Origin: Trileptium ribeirensis
Lineage: Eukaryota; Nematoda; Enoplea; Enoplida; Thoracostomopsidae
Reading direction: 5' to 3'
DNA length: 64,000 bases
NCBI GenBank assembly: GCA_030248225.1
Contig: JASANE010018421.1
Location: 1 to 64,000, forward strand
Numbering within the stretch: position 1 is the first letter of the stretch; each line of letters opens with the position of its first letter. Positions 1 through 10,702 of this stretch are shown here, one piece after another. Below the pieces are notes generated by a model. It had not been told where the DNA came from. It was given only the letters and a program-made list of their open reading frames with translations, and searched no databases. The position numbers and the translations under genes are program-made.

Positions 1-326
1 CAATATAATATACATTGTAACAGGAAAATACACAATTTTGACTGTATTATAGTTATTTATTTGTACTGTGTTATTAATAATTGCTTTCAGCGAGACGCGC
101 TAATTAAAAATTGAAAACATGTTATTGAGGAAAAAATACGGTTTCAAACAATGTTTGTACGAAAACAACAAATTATAACTGTGATTTAAAAAAATAAACT
201 CAAGAAACTGTATATGTTAGTACATGTTACTTACTGTACAGCACGCATGTAGAGGTACGTAGATATGCTTATTCTAGACATCTATTATTCACGCAATATA
301 TATTCTCAAACCTCGAAATTTAAACA
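1..326. other. AT-rich stretch, no gene seen
   Basis: No open frame of useful length is visible. A good splice-acceptor-like tract ends at base 90 (pyrimidine-rich, then CAG). It is followed on the plus strand by seven codons and a stop, so it could be the tail of a gene to the left. That is too little to call. Confidence 0.4.
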
Positions 327-332
327 TTTATT
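327..332 (-). terminator. Possible poly(A) signal of a minus-strand gene
   Basis: The minus strand reads AATAAA here, about 110 bases after the stop codon of the candidate terminal exon at 445–509. This is the usual order of stop, 3' UTR and poly(A) signal. In AT-rich DNA the hexamer is common by chance, so the support comes from position only. Confidence 0.3.
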
Positions 333-444
333 ACAGCAAAAAATTATCATTAAAAGGGATCATTTTGAAGTTACAGACATTAATTTAAAACGAGCGTAGA
401 CGCAGGCGCGGGTGAGGTAGGGCAGGCTGTCCAGAACCACACTT

Positions 445-509
445 TTAGGCAGCGGGTTTCGCTGATGAGCCCTCTTCGCTTTTTGGTTTTTTCAAGTCCG
501 TGATGATAA
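445..509 (-). CDS. Candidate terminal exon, C-terminal tail of an unrecognised protein
   Basis: On the minus strand an acceptor (…TTTAATTTAG) lies just before base 509. The reading then runs 2 bases plus 20 codons to a TAA at 447–445. The peptide is hydrophilic and charged, with a KKPKSEEGSS core and a KPAA end, as in a flexible cytoplasmic C-terminus. The local DNA is clearly richer in GC than its surroundings, and an AATAAA follows at 332–327. The two leading bases mean the upstream exon must end in phase 1. No family is recognised and the upstream exons are not identified. A non-coding GC-rich patch would look the same, so this is a hypothesis. Confidence 0.28.
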
Positions 510-1150
510 CTAAATTAAACGTAGGCAGTGTTGTCCCCTATGAAATCGATTTGGACCCATGAACACTGGAAGCTATTTTATTAGTAGCAATTTATTGTGG
601 CACAAAATGTGCTCACAACATAGTAAGTACCAATTGTTTTAGAAACCGCAGCTTTCAATCAGTACTTTTTGATTTATGACGTTGTATAGTCATCGTTTTC
701 ATGGACGGTTCAGAGCGATCGTTTTACCAACAAAAATTCAATATTAAAATTAGCCTCCACATTTGGCCTTATATTGATAACGCATACAGTATTTTGTAAC
801 TCTATGAATGAGAAATCCCGAAATTTGACTTAATTTTGGAGAGCGAATTGGTGTTGAAGTTGAGCTAAATTTGTACGTGTGTAAAAAAATTTTTCCAATG
901 TTTTCAAAAATCGAGCCAGCGCATTCTTTTGCTTTCCAGAAGAAAATTACTTCCTCTTAAAGACCAAGAAAACAACTCGAAAGTTAAATACCTATTCATC
1001 GTTAGGACGCAGTTGTTTTCTATGCAGTGCGTGCTTATACTATACTACTAATCAAGGGCTCACCCAACAGGGTTTTGGGTTTTGGGGGATCAGATATCGA
1101 ATCAAAAATGGTTTGTGTCAGGCATCACTTCGTTCAACTTTGCTTTCTCT
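510..1150. other. No recognisable feature
   Basis: AT-rich DNA. If the exon at 445–509 is real, this is probably intron. A GTAAGT donor-like site occurs on the plus strand near 605, after a short open stretch, but nothing links it to another exon. Confidence 0.4.
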
Positions 1151-1158
1151 ACTTTACG

Positions 1159-1226
1159 TCATAATTGTGCTTCTGGCTCTAAGACATCCAACCCGAAGGC
1201 TAGTACGTGTTCAACAAGGAAGACTC
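1159..1226 (-). CDS. Candidate alternative terminal exon
   Basis: A minus-strand acceptor (…ATATTAGCAG) is followed by 2 bases, 22 codons and a TGA at 1161–1159. The peptide is hydrophobic and acidic (it contains LVEHVLAFGLDVLEPEAQL). The frame stays open for 18 codons past the TGA, which could mean decay of a longer coding copy. The entry phase is the same as that of the exon at 445–509, so the two could be alternative last exons of one gene. That is inference only. Confidence 0.2.
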
Positions 1227-1879
1227 CTGCTAATATAATTTATATATCTGCTATAAAACAAATAGTAAGCTCGCACTAAAAAATAAAAATTACATCAATG
1301 TAAATTGTTTGTGTTTCGTCTTATTAGTTGAATGTAACGACAAATAAGTTTTACACAAATGCACAATTATGGTGTCGTGAATTGAACTCAGTGCAATGTA
1401 AAATATACTACTTTTCCATTTTTTTGTTAAACAGTACAACAACATCTCGAATTATTAATTTTTGCTAGTACTATTTGGTGTCATCTCGTATCAACCTCGA
1501 ACATTTTCAAGAAAATATTACAAACAACTCTTGAAATTTAAAATTCTTTAGCAACAATCCTTTATAGTTAAATACATATATAAGGTGCGTCGTCAGAAAA
1601 TTTTAGCTGAAGCGGCATTCACGCACTGCGAAAGTCAACTCAACAGGCCAATTTAACGATTGCATAAATTTCTTTGCAGCTGTAAACTGGAGTGGAAGCA
1701 TACAAAACTGTAGGGGAACGGAAACTGAATTCCCCTGGAACACCCCTGTTACATATATATACGTTATATAGTATATTAGATATGTAGTATTGTAAACATA
1801 TACAATATTCTGATGCATGTCTAAATATAAAACATATACATACTGTATATATTATATTGCTATATATGTAGTTCTGTAC

Positions 1880-2005
1880 GTATTTCGCAAGTATTCCACA
1901 ATTTATATAGAAACAACGCAAGATTTCAGTTATATTTCTGGGAAGAATCTGTGGTTCCTTTAGTCCTTTTATTCCCACTAGGTCCAAATGAACCCAAGGC
2001 ACATT
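1880..2005 (-). CDS. Candidate internal exon with a PWxHLDxxG motif
   Basis: The minus strand gives a 42-codon block, phase 0 at both ends, between an AG (…GGGTCAG) and a GTACAG donor. It opens with NVPWVHLDLVG. Known biology: M17 leucyl aminopeptidases carry PWAHLDIAG near their C-terminus, followed some 20 residues later by a GRPTRTLIEFL stretch. Here the spacing is similar and the second block (PRNITEILRCF) is only loosely alike. I see no other M17 motif nearby, so this is a weak lead rather than an assignment. The acceptor has a poor pyrimidine tract. Confidence 0.25.
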
Positions 2006-2015
2006 CTGACCCGTT

Positions 2016-2231
2016 GTGTTTACTAAGTTTCTCGTGTCATCTACGTTTGCACGTGCGTTGTTGTTATTCGTAAGCGTTGAGATTCCTTACACAACCGAGC
2101 AAACAGCTCCCAGATGCTCAGTGGTCTGCGTACACAACTTTCACCCGAACGTGTCTGTGTTTGTCCTGCTGATTGTTATCGCTGCTGCGATCTTAGTATT
2201 TATAAAAAAGAAGAAAATAGTTTATAACTAA
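2016..2231 (+). CDS. Small ORF with a C-terminal membrane segment
   Basis: This is a 71-codon plus-strand frame from ATG to TAA. The N-terminus is moderately hydrophobic. Residues about 46–63 (VSVFVLLIVIAAAILVFI) form a convincing transmembrane segment, followed at once by KKKK and a short tail, the layout of a type I or tail-anchored membrane protein end. Two cysteines lie just before the membrane segment. No splice context or poly(A) signal was found close by, and it overlaps a minus-strand candidate exon by design of neither. Function unknown. Confidence 0.2.
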   Translation: MFTKFLVSSTFARALLLFVSVEIPYTTEQTAPRCSVVCVHNFHPNVSVFVLLIVIAAAILVFIKKKKIVYN

Positions 2232-2399
2232 CACAGAAGGAACAAAATATTTAATTTTATGGCTCGAGTCGCGTCGAATTTTCGTTTGCGATGCTTTCTG
2301 CTGCTCATCATATCTATACAAATTTACACATCTAAAAGACAACGTACAGCGACAACTGATGACATATGAACAGACTTGTGAGAAAACTTCAAGTGTGTT

Positions 2400-2850
2400 G
2401 ATACTGCGCGTAATTTGGCCAGATGCGTTTCGGTATGATCCAATCCGATTTGGTAATGTAATGCATATAGTGTTCAGATTGTCTCCGATTCGATTTGACA
2501 GAGCATGCACAAATTGGCCCATGTTACTTTTACGGACCGGACGTTATAACGTTAGAAAAAGAACAGCACGATACGGGGGGGGGTCGGGGCGGCAACTCCC
2601 AGTCGCCACCTTGTGCTTAGACCTGAGGATAAGGCTCATATTAAGACCTTAGGAGTAAGCATCGTGTTTAGGCTTATCGAAAATACAATGGCATTAATTT
2701 CATTTCCGCTGCTAAGTTACATTGACTCATATCCAAACCAGAGCTGAATCGGACGTTGTAATGTGCAAAAATACATGCAGATACACGGCAGGCACAGAAT
2801 CTGATCGTATCGAATCGGATCAGACGCAATATGAACATGTTGTAAAATGC
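2400..2850. repeat. Dispersed GATCCGATTCG-type sequence
   Basis: The stretch carries several variants of GATCC(A/G)ATCCGATT and CGTATCGAATCGGATC, some of them palindromic. It shares the 12-mer GATGCGTTTCGG with bases near 6580 and an AGAC…TGAACATG block with bases near 14,520. A G-run lies near 2575. It behaves like a small dispersed repeat, but I could not define its ends. Confidence 0.4.
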
Positions 2851-3450
2851 ATAGCCCAGTGAAATGACTATGACACTAATTAGACCTCGAAGCTACGATC
2901 ATGTGTGCAAATCTAATGACTGATTATCATCTAAAACGTAGCCCATCCTGGTAGTAGAAGTTTTCGATTGTCAAATTAAGAGGTTAACTTATTTGTACAA
3001 AACGAGAATATAATCTACCTTGCTAATGTATATAAAAGATGGCTAAAAATCTGAATTTTAACTATAGAATTAAAAAAATAGAAAAACAAAATTTGAAAAT
3101 TAGCAATATTCAAAACCGTGACACGGATGACATTGATCCACAAAAGTTACATAAGCGGCATATATTATATAATTAACCCTGAGTTACGGTCGATATGCAT
3201 TTGAATGATGATCCTCTGCATTCGGAACACCCACACGAGCATAATAAATACTTAATAAGTAATAAATAAGTGTTTATATGAGTACATTAAAGAGTCACTA
3301 GAATCCATTTACTTTTTTGGATGAATAACTATATATTATAAATACATAGCAACATTTATATTTGAGTATTGATGTCGCTGATGGAGTTTATTTATCAAGA
3401 AAATTATTATTTTATTTTCAAAACAGATTCCGTCGCGTACTTTTTTGCAG

Positions 3451-3588
3451 AGGTTGGCACAGCCAGGAACAGCATCATACAGCGCAGTAGAACAAACATC
3501 GAGCGTTGCAAATATTGCTGCGATTCAACAATCCAATAATCAATCTCAATGTCCAAAATTGAATGTGTGTGCGATACAGACAAATTGA
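3451..3588 (+). CDS. Candidate terminal exon just upstream of the 79-bp array
   Basis: A strong acceptor (TACTTTTTTGCAG) ends at 3450. The exon then reads 45 codons to TGA at 3586–3588. The peptide is rich in Ala, Gln, Ser and Asn (for example SYSAVEQTSSVANIAAIQQ) and ends in a short Cys-containing tail. There is no methionine, which is why simple ORF searches miss it. About 100 bases after the stop the sequence runs into a 79-bp tandem array whose every unit contains AATAAA, so the 3' UTR could end inside the array. The gene family is not recognised and the upstream exons are not located. Confidence 0.33.
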   Translation, partial: RLAQPGTASYSAVEQTSSVANIAAIQQSNNQSQCPKLNVCAIQTN

Positions 3589-3681
3589 TGTTAAAAACAG
3601 CAAACGCGTGTGTAAAAGAAGCGCAACAGAAAATGTGGATTGAATTGTAAGATTTTGTAAGATATAACTAAAATATTTCTG

Positions 3682-4317
3682 CTCTAAAAATGTATATAAA
3701 TAAATTTAAAACATATGTGTGTAATTAGTTATCTATTCCATATTATTTATATGTTTTCAAGATTAAAAATGTATATAAATAAATTTAAAACATATGTGTG
3801 TAATTAGTTATCTATTCCATATTATTTATATGTTTTCAAGATTAAAAATGCATATAAATAAATTTAAAACATATGTGTTTAATTAGTTATCTATTCCATA
3901 TTATTTATATGTTTTCAAGATTAAAAATGTATATAAATAAATTTAAAACATATGTGTGTAATTAGTTATCTATTCCATATTATTTATATGTTTTCAAGAT
4001 TAAAAATGTATATAAATAAATTTAAAACATATGTGTGTAATTAGTTATCTATTCCATATTATTTATATGTTTTCAAGATTAAAAATGTATATAAATAAAT
4101 TTAAAACATATGTGTTTAATTAGTTATCTACTCCATATTATTTATATGTTTTCAAGATTAAAAATGTATATAAATAAATTTAAAACACATGTGTTTAATT
4201 AGTTATCTATTCCACATTATTTATATGTTTTCAAGATTAAAAATGTATATAAATAAATTTAAAACATATGTGTTTAATTAGTTATCTATTCCATATTATT
4301 TATATGTTTTCAAGATT
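3682..4317. repeat. 79-bp tandem array, 8 copies
   Basis: The unit starts at AAAAATGTATATAAATAAAT and recurs every 79 bases (for example 3686, 3765, 3844). Copies differ by only a few substitutions, such as GTGTGTAA versus GTGTTTAA and one CATATAA variant, so the array is young or homogenised. Each unit has TATATAAATAAATTT, which holds a plus-strand AATAAA, and a TTATTTATATG stretch. Confidence 0.95.
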
Positions 4318-4779
4318 ATGTTGCTAATTAGTTAGTTACAAACATATTAATTTGACACTGTGTTACAAATTCAATCAGTGGGCTGGAGTGTCCAGACTTT
4401 TATTTAACGGGTAAGTAATCCAAATTCAGGGGAGGGCAAGCTAATCTCAATGGTGCTGAGACTGATAAGCTAATGCTGTACTGAGACAACTGATAAGCTG
4501 AGGAAATCTAATGAGTTCATATAAGCCACTTATTTGTTGCTGACAAACGAAAGAGAAGCCCGGGCTTAATAACATGACTGATGTTTTGAATTTTTCTATC
4601 ATGGAGAGCGAATAGGGGGCGTTCCTCCTGCCGCAGCAACCACGGTTATGTGTCTAGTCTGACTAGTAGTGCATTGAAATTAGCGTGTACGAAACAGCAC
4701 AATTTGTTAAGCCATGCTTAAGGCATAGGCGCCCAAGTTCCGTCGGCTTAGAAATTGGTTAATAGTCCTAGAAAGGACT

Positions 4780-4935
4780 CTGGGGAAGGTATACCAGATA
4801 GGCTACAATAATTTTTCACCCGTCTCTCCAATTTTTCCTCAATTTTCGCATATTCCCAATTTTCCTTTAAAATTTTGTAATTTTACTCATAATTGCTGAA
4901 ATGTTTCTGCGCGACGGGGGAACGTGCGCGCAGGG
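4780..4935 (+). repeat. AATTTT-core dispersed repeat, copy 1
   Basis: A run of AATTTTxxx phrases (CCAATTTTTCCTCAATTTTCGC and similar) ends in an AAATGTTTCTGCGCG block and a G-rich tail (4907–4937). The same order, with AATTTT phrases, then a (A)TTTTCTGCGCG-like junction, then a G-rich end, recurs at five other places in this window. Confidence 0.6.
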
Positions 4936-5099
4936 GTGTAAATATAGCTAGTTAAGGCCGATATCAACATAAAATTATCGTAATTTACATCGTGTTAAAA
5001 AAGATAGATACGATGCACCTGTTAATATAAGACCGATTGCTAAGACACTATGTTATACCTGTGGTAATACTAAAAGATTTATTTCCGTGTAAAGTCAAG

Positions 5100-5345
5100 T
5101 CAGTAAGCTTATTATTAAATTGGGGAGGGGGCCGACCTACTTCCCCCGCGAAACTGGGGGTTCGAGGTACCCCCTCCAGAAACTGGGGAGGTCCGAGCTA
5201 CCCCCACCCCAAAAAAACTGGGGGTCTACGCATCTCGATCCCCCTAAAAACCGGGGGAGGTCAGGCCGAAAACGCCCGCGTCATCAAACACGGGTTTACA
5301 TGTGAGTGCATGGAAGTGTCATACTCCTCGCTAATGCACTCTTGA
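5100..5345 (+). repeat. GC-rich minisatellite-like DNA with a solo MITE arm
   Basis: Bases 5120–5260 consist of irregular CTGGGGG and CCCCC phrases about 25–35 bases apart. Bases 5262–5345 match, with few changes, the right arm of the foldback element at 57.94–58.20 kb (shared GCCGAAAACGC(C/T)CGCGTCATC and AGTGTCATACTC). The inverted partner arm is absent here, so this is a truncated copy. Confidence 0.6.
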
Positions 5346-5399
5346 TATCACTAACAGCAAGGTCATCGCAATATCTTCAAAAGCGGAGGAGGCCGGTAG

Positions 5400-6540
5400 A
5401 AACTGGACGGTACCAATCATTTATATTCACAGTATTTAACACCCGCACGTGAGCCTAAGTCTAAGCTTAAACCAAGCCCAGAATTAAACTGCACATTTTG
5501 CCCCATGGTATTCATGTGAAGTTTTCCCTACTCCGTTATAGTGAGATCTTTACAGCATCCGTAACAGCTATATATCACGAAGCAAAGCGTTACTCGAAAA
5601 ATGTTTTGTTTCAAGCTAAATATGGTTGGGCCAATTTAATAAGTATGCAGAAAAGCATATGCTCAATACATATAAAGCACAGCCGCATGCTTAATAGCAT
5701 AATTACGATTAATTTTAGGCCTTATGGATATTGCAAACTTTTAGCAAAATTTGATGCTTAATATTAACTAGCTTAATTAAATAGCGCTAACTACCATTCA
5801 AGCATAAATATGCTTTAAGTAGTATAACCGTTGAAAACTCTAATTTATATTTAGGAATATTACTTAAATTTTAAGTTTTTAGTCATAATTCTGTTTGATA
5901 TTAAGGTTAATTTAGTTAAACATTTTAGGGCCTCATTTAGCAGAATTTTCTGTATAATTTAGCATAATTATGCTTATATGAAAGGTTGCACAAGTTCCTA
6001 GTAGGTTCTTCAAAACTATCTTCAAAAATGACCAATTTTAGCCTGGAGGCTAAAGGAAACGTCCCGATCTGACAACATTAATAAAAAAATTAAATTTGTA
6101 CAGCATTTCGGAAACTTATATTTTTTGTGAGCCTTTGTTTACGTGTTTGCTTGACGTCAATATGCGGCGATTGCAAATCATGAAGTATACACTGCGAAAA
6201 GATTTACTAGCGCTGCATTACTGAATAATTATACATTTTGCGGTTCTTGTGGTGTAACCGAATACATGACGTATATATTTGGTGCATCATTTTATCAAGT
6301 GCTCGGACCGGATTCCACTATCCCAACGGTCGGAATCGAATAAGTTGATTTTGGTACGTTTGTTCATTCCTATTAATAAGATTAATAATAATAATTTGAT
6401 AAATGTTAAAACAACGTCTAATTTCAAAATGCACAAACACCGTGCACGGTTCCACTTTATAACAGTTCCTCTTGCGCCAGCAATTAAAAACGCATGCGAA
6501 ATAAATGCTTAGCTGCTTACGAACACACTGTTGTATGAGC
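5400..6540. other. AT-rich DNA, no gene seen
   Basis: Bases 5630–5990 are full of AGCATA/TATGCT palindromes (for example AGCATATGCT near 5656). The short frames at 5498–5761 and 6279–6512 have no splice or conservation support and are not called. Confidence 0.4.
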
Positions 6541-6544
6541 TAAA

Positions 6545-6900
6545 ACTAGGGGTGAGATCGCACTGCGCTCGATGAGATACGATGCGTTTCGGCCCGACCT
6601 GATTTGCATATATTATCTTCACAATGCATCCGATCCCATAGAAAATGTACAATTGCATCGTATCCGAATCGAATATTGTGTTGTGTACATACAAACACTC
6701 CTTGGTATATATGGCACATAGAAACACGCCACGCACAGACCCTCGCATAGAACTGTGCGCAAAGAACTCTATAGAACCACACAGAACCCTATAGCATAGA
6801 GCCATATAGAACCCTATAGAACCGCATAGAACCTTATATTAATGAACCGTGTAGAATCAGATGTAATTTGACCGAAAATCGGATTGTATCCATGGGCGGT
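6545..6900. repeat. Dispersed repeat with an internal TAGAACC minisatellite
   Basis: Bases 6560–6680 carry CGATGCGTTTCGG and GCATCCGATCCC-type sequence related to 2.4–2.85 kb. Bases 6768–6835 repeat a (C)TATAGAACC phrase of 10–13 bases about seven times, with variants. CCGAAAATCGG near 6874 is a palindrome. Confidence 0.5.
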
Positions 6901-7368
6901 ATAAAATTAATTGGCAGATCTTCAATCAATTATTTGTTGACCAATCAGTTAAATTTAATTGCGAGAACTACCTATATATTATTGCAATTAACTGCAATTA
7001 TAATATACACCAGTACGTATACATATACCAAACTTTAAAACATAAAAACACGAACATATAAACCTCAGGCAAAAGCGTACAACAATGGTATTTTTTCGCA
7101 ATGATGCCCGATCTTCTTTGCTGGTAATAGTGAAACAAAAATAGATATATGCAATATATCGGCACTCATATTGACTCTTTGCAGTATAAAGAGGTGGTGC
7201 GAAGTATTTCAGTTACTCAAATTTCGGATTGATGTGTTACACCACACGTTCAATACACAACAGAAATATACATTATATGGCTTTACCAGGGTCTTTTCAT
7301 ATTAAGAAGCGGAAATAAGACTAGGACAGTGGAGGATGAGCATGGTTGACTGCGGCGTCGTGTATAAT

Positions 7369-7540
7369 CAAGGTCGCAGCCAAGAGGGCATGGAGGCCGT
7401 GCCCCCTCGCCCAACATCGGTGCTCTCCTCCGAAATATAACTAAAAAGTAAATTCACGGTTATGTGTGAATGGTGCGTTTAAGATATGCCCCTAGCAGAT
7501 TCAATGCCAATCTGTGCAAAAGTTTCTAGCTGCGCCCATG
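7369..7540. mobile_element. 172-bp hAT-like MITE with perfect 8-bp target duplication
   Basis: The left end reads CAAGGTCGCAGCCAAGA. The right end, reverse-complemented, reads CATGGGCGCAGCTAGAA, matching at 12 of 17 positions. TGTATAAT stands directly outside both ends (7361–7368 and 7541–7548). An 8-bp duplication plus CAxGG(C/T)CGCAGC-type ends is the signature of the hAT superfamily. The left subterminal part is GC-rich (GAGGCCGTGCCCCCTCGCCC). At 172 bp it cannot encode transposase. Bases 7430–7520 resemble 8815–8910, so relatives exist in the window. Confidence 0.85.
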
Positions 7541-8589
7541 TGTATAATATAATAGAATATTATGTAGCTTTGCGCTACACATATTTTTCTGCCCTTAGTT
7601 TTATGTAGAAGTATAGAATAGTCAAATTAATTGCAATTAAATCCAATTCAGTGGAATCGGACCGAGCAATTTAATATTTAGAAATTAAAGACCAATCGAT
7701 TTATTGGGCTAATTAACTGCAATTAGTTTTTCATCGCTTTTTATACCTCCTGAGAGAACAACACTAATGGGACCACCACGGCCTTTATATCTACAGCATA
7801 GCCTCATATGAACAGTTTACAACTGAACTAATAATATTTTCCACAAAAGTTTATATCTACCGTTGGTACTAGAATTCGAGAAAATACACAATTTTTCTAT
7901 CAAACCCACAGCTTTGTAGAAAAGAAGGATAACATATACAGTTTTGTAGCAAACATACAGTCTTCTAGTAGTGCCCTTTATAACTTTTAGATATATCCAA
8001 GCAAAGTAAAGATTCAAACGAATTTCTGTCATTAGTATATGCTTTCGTCTGGCACCTAATACAAGAATTTAGTTACACAGGCATGGCTCGGAGTTCGCAG
8101 TTCATTTTTGTCGGAGTTTTTTTAAAACAATCTAATAATGCCGATTATAACGGCAGTTGGAAGCATTAGCCGGCTGGTGTGCTTTGTGTCAGTTAATAAC
8201 ACGTAATAACAATAATTAAGATAAAAAGTCGAATACTGGAAACTTCAGTTTAATAATAAATATCAATGCAGTTTATTTATACTCCGTTGCATATTTGATT
8301 TACAATGATATCATTGATTTCGCAATAATGAAGCAATATCATGTAATCGCATTATGGCACTGTTCAGCGTACAATAGCTATTATTCCTTTTGTGTGCGTT
8401 AACCTTTTTTATTTTTTAAATAGCATTAGTTGACGACTAAATATTTTATGGTATATACCTAATGTTTACAAAAACAACATATATTCATTGTGCAACGTTT
8501 AAACCTATTAAAACCTGGCGGCTCTACTATGTGTAATCAAATGTAAGTATAACAAAAAGCTATGTTGTAAAAATATACGCGTCCATTCG

Positions 8590-9000
8590 CGGGAAGGGGA
8601 CTAGTCCACCAATTTTCCCGCTCTTTGATGCGTTGATCGACTATGTTGAGGTAATCAAAGACGTTTCTCCCAATTTTTGCCAGTCTGAGCTAAATATATT
8701 TTATGAAATTCTTCCCAAATGTAGCCTAAATTATTAAAATTTTCTGCGCGCCTTCACCGCGGGTCCGGACAACGCGGGACCATGGACGTGCAGTCGTCAC
8801 GGGGGAAGTGCGATTCTCAAAAGATGTAACTCCGTAAAGGACATCACAATGAACACCTATGGAATGTATGATGGTGCGTTTCAAGGGCGAATCTAGCGGG
8901 ATCCTAGGAGCAGATCATCCCTCACCGGAACAAAGTGCCCAAAGTTCGCCGGCTGAAGGGGGCTAGATGGTCTTAGCGGGGGGTACGCCAGTGGAGTAAC
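8590..9000. repeat. AATTTT-core repeat copy 2 joined to a hAT-like terminal segment
   Basis: 8625–8760 shows the family layout (CCAATTTTCCCG, CCCAATTTTTGCC, TTAAAATTTTCTGCGCGCC, then GC-rich). 8815–8910 matches the interior of the MITE at 7.37 kb. The right edge, GGGGGGTACGCCAGTG, reads CACTGGCGTACCCCCC on the minus strand, a hAT-like terminus, but no matching left end or target duplication was found. Confidence 0.5.
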
Positions 9001-9016
9001 AAAAAGTGTTTCCAGA

Positions 9017-9268
9017 ATGTTGCTTCTTAGCGTTCGCTCACTGCGCGCTACTACTTTTCTATTGGTGATACAATTTTATTCCGCTACGGCGAGTCGGGAG
9101 AATGGCTGGATGCTTCGGAAAGGGAGGGGGATGAGGCGCAACGGGGGGAGGGGTTGCGGCGCATTGGTGGGGTGCCTCGGGGTTCCACGAATTCCTGGAT
9201 CCCCCACTGATGGGTTTAGTCGCCCACTTTTGAGAACAATCCGACGATCTTATGCTGTAGAAAAGTAA
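9017..9268 (+). other. GC-rich ORF in repeat-derived DNA
   Basis: This 83-codon frame starts with a signal-peptide-like run (MLLLSVRSLRATTFLLV). It then becomes Gly/Arg-rich because the DNA is GC-rich and repetitive. Bases 9150–9215 contain CCTGGATCCCCCACTG, the reverse of a common hAT-type end. I regard it as a chance frame over transposon remnants. Confidence 0.35.
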
Positions 9269-9299
9269 TCTTCGGTTAAAATTTCTAAGTAGATGTATT

Positions 9300-9900
9300 G
9301 GGTATTGTATTTCTTTAAAGAAATGTCACAGTTGTATACTGTTCCAAAAATAATGTCTTAGCTAAAGGATAATTACATATCGGAAAAGCACTGAAAGACA
9401 CCTTTGAACGATCTTGTCAAAGAAAAACGCCTGATTAGAGTCTCGAACCCGGTCTACCCTTGCTAAAAGCGGTGGCGGTAAGCTATTATTTTAACATACG
9501 ATTGATTATCGTGCATTTATATCGTCTGTCGGCATGAAGTTAAGATGTGGTATATGAATACTTTGAACGTGCATCTGGATCGTTGTAGTTTATTAATAAG
9601 ACTTGTAACCTAGCACCTATGTGTAAATGGGGAGGCTACCACCATCCCCCAGTTTGTACCACGGTTTTGACGCTCCTTAAGATATGTATATAAAACGTAT
9701 TTGAGAAATAAGCATAAAAAAGAATAATAGTTCCGCCTAAAGTGCAATAATAATTGTATGAAATACACTGCCAGAATTGTGTTCAGCTACCCAAAGTTAA
9801 CTTTTCTACGACATTTAGCAGTTTCGTATAAGGGGAGCAGACAGCGTATCCTGCCGTATAAATAACAACCACTCAGATGTTGGATTGGCACAGCTTGCTA
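9300..9900. other. No clear gene
   Basis: AT-rich. On the minus strand near 9440–9460, GGGTTCGAGACTC resembles a tRNA B box, but no A box or cloverleaf can be drawn. At most it is a worn tRNA-derived SINE. Confidence 0.4.
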
Positions 9901-10122
9901 TTATATATATTTTTGGTCGTAGGAAGGAAAGGATGCGAAATGAATGATAGCATAGTAGCAAATTCGTCGTACACTATATTTGTATAACTCCCCATCTTTG
10001 TAAATCTTTAATTTCATAAAACTTTCACAACGTCGAATGGCGTAGTGGAATTTACTCCTTGTCGGTTCCCGTTTTTGAAGGGGAACTGGACGAGAACGTA
10101 CGAGACTAAAAATTGGGCCCAT
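9901..10122 (-). CDS. Candidate small ORF or exon, unrecognised
   Basis: A minus-strand frame opens at ATG (10,122) and stays open for 73 codons. The peptide is basic and mixed (LVRSRPVPLQKREPTRSKF… then KLKIYKDGELYKYSV). The ATG lies six bases before a CAATTTTTAG acceptor-like tract. Splicing there would open a second plausible frame, so the frame is uncertain. No family is recognised. Confidence 0.2.
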   Translation of the reverse strand: MGPIFSLVRSRPVPLQKREPTRSKFHYAIRRCESFMKLKIYKDGELYKYSVRRICYYAIIHFASFPSYDQKYI

Positions 10123-10240
10123 ACCACACGCATACCGTTAGCGTCATAAGATTATTAAATAATGCTTACATATTGAGGTAAGGGTTAGCGTCTTTATACA
10201 TCTAGTTTCTGATAGAAAGTATCAATGCCAATCCTGATTC

Positions 10241-10702
10241 GAAAACAATGTCACAGCCTGACGGTGGTGACAATAAAAATGTACTGAATTATACTCACAC
10301 TGATGCCCTCTAAACTCACACATGACGCGTCACAAACGGTACTTTCGCATGTCGATGCCTAAACGATCGTTCACTGAGTGTGCATATCAAGCTTTTCACT
10401 GTCAAACATGACCATAATAAGTTAACGTACCTAGTATTTTGGCGAAACGTATGAATCATCGATAACCTGGTTCGAAAACAATGTCACAGCCTTACGGTGG
10501 TGACAATAAAAATGTATAGAATTATACTCACACTGATACCGTCTAAACTCACACATGACGCGTCACAAACGGTACTTTCGCATGTCGATGCCTAAACAAT
10601 CGTTCACTGAGTTCTGGGTGTGCATATCAAGCTTTTCACTGTCAACATGACCATAATAAGTTAACGTACCCAATATTTTGGCGAAACGTATGAATCATCG
10701 AT
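10241..10702. repeat. Two-copy tandem duplication, period about 233 bp
   Basis: GAAAACAATGTCACAGCC begins at 10,241 and again at 10,474. The copies share the whole unit, including the palindrome ATGACGCGTCA and the end GAATCATCGATA (10,452 and 10,692). Copy 2 has a small TTCTGGG insertion after CACTGAG. Both copies carry a TGGTGACAATAAAAATGTA phrase. Confidence 0.95.

Noticed and set aside
1880..2005. Firm call of an M17 leucyl aminopeptidase
   Set aside because: Only the PWxHLDxxG motif and a loose downstream block agree. The metal-binding and NTDAEGR motifs were not found nearby.
8985..9209. Another hAT element between CAGTGGAG (8990) and CCCCCACTG (9209)
   Set aside because: The ends agree over only about 7 bases, and the flanking octamers (GGGTACGC and ATGGGTTT) do not match.
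9420..9480. tRNA gene or tRNA-derived SINE on the minus strand
   Set aside because: Only a B-box-like GGGTTCGAGACTC is present. No A box at the right distance and no cloverleaf.
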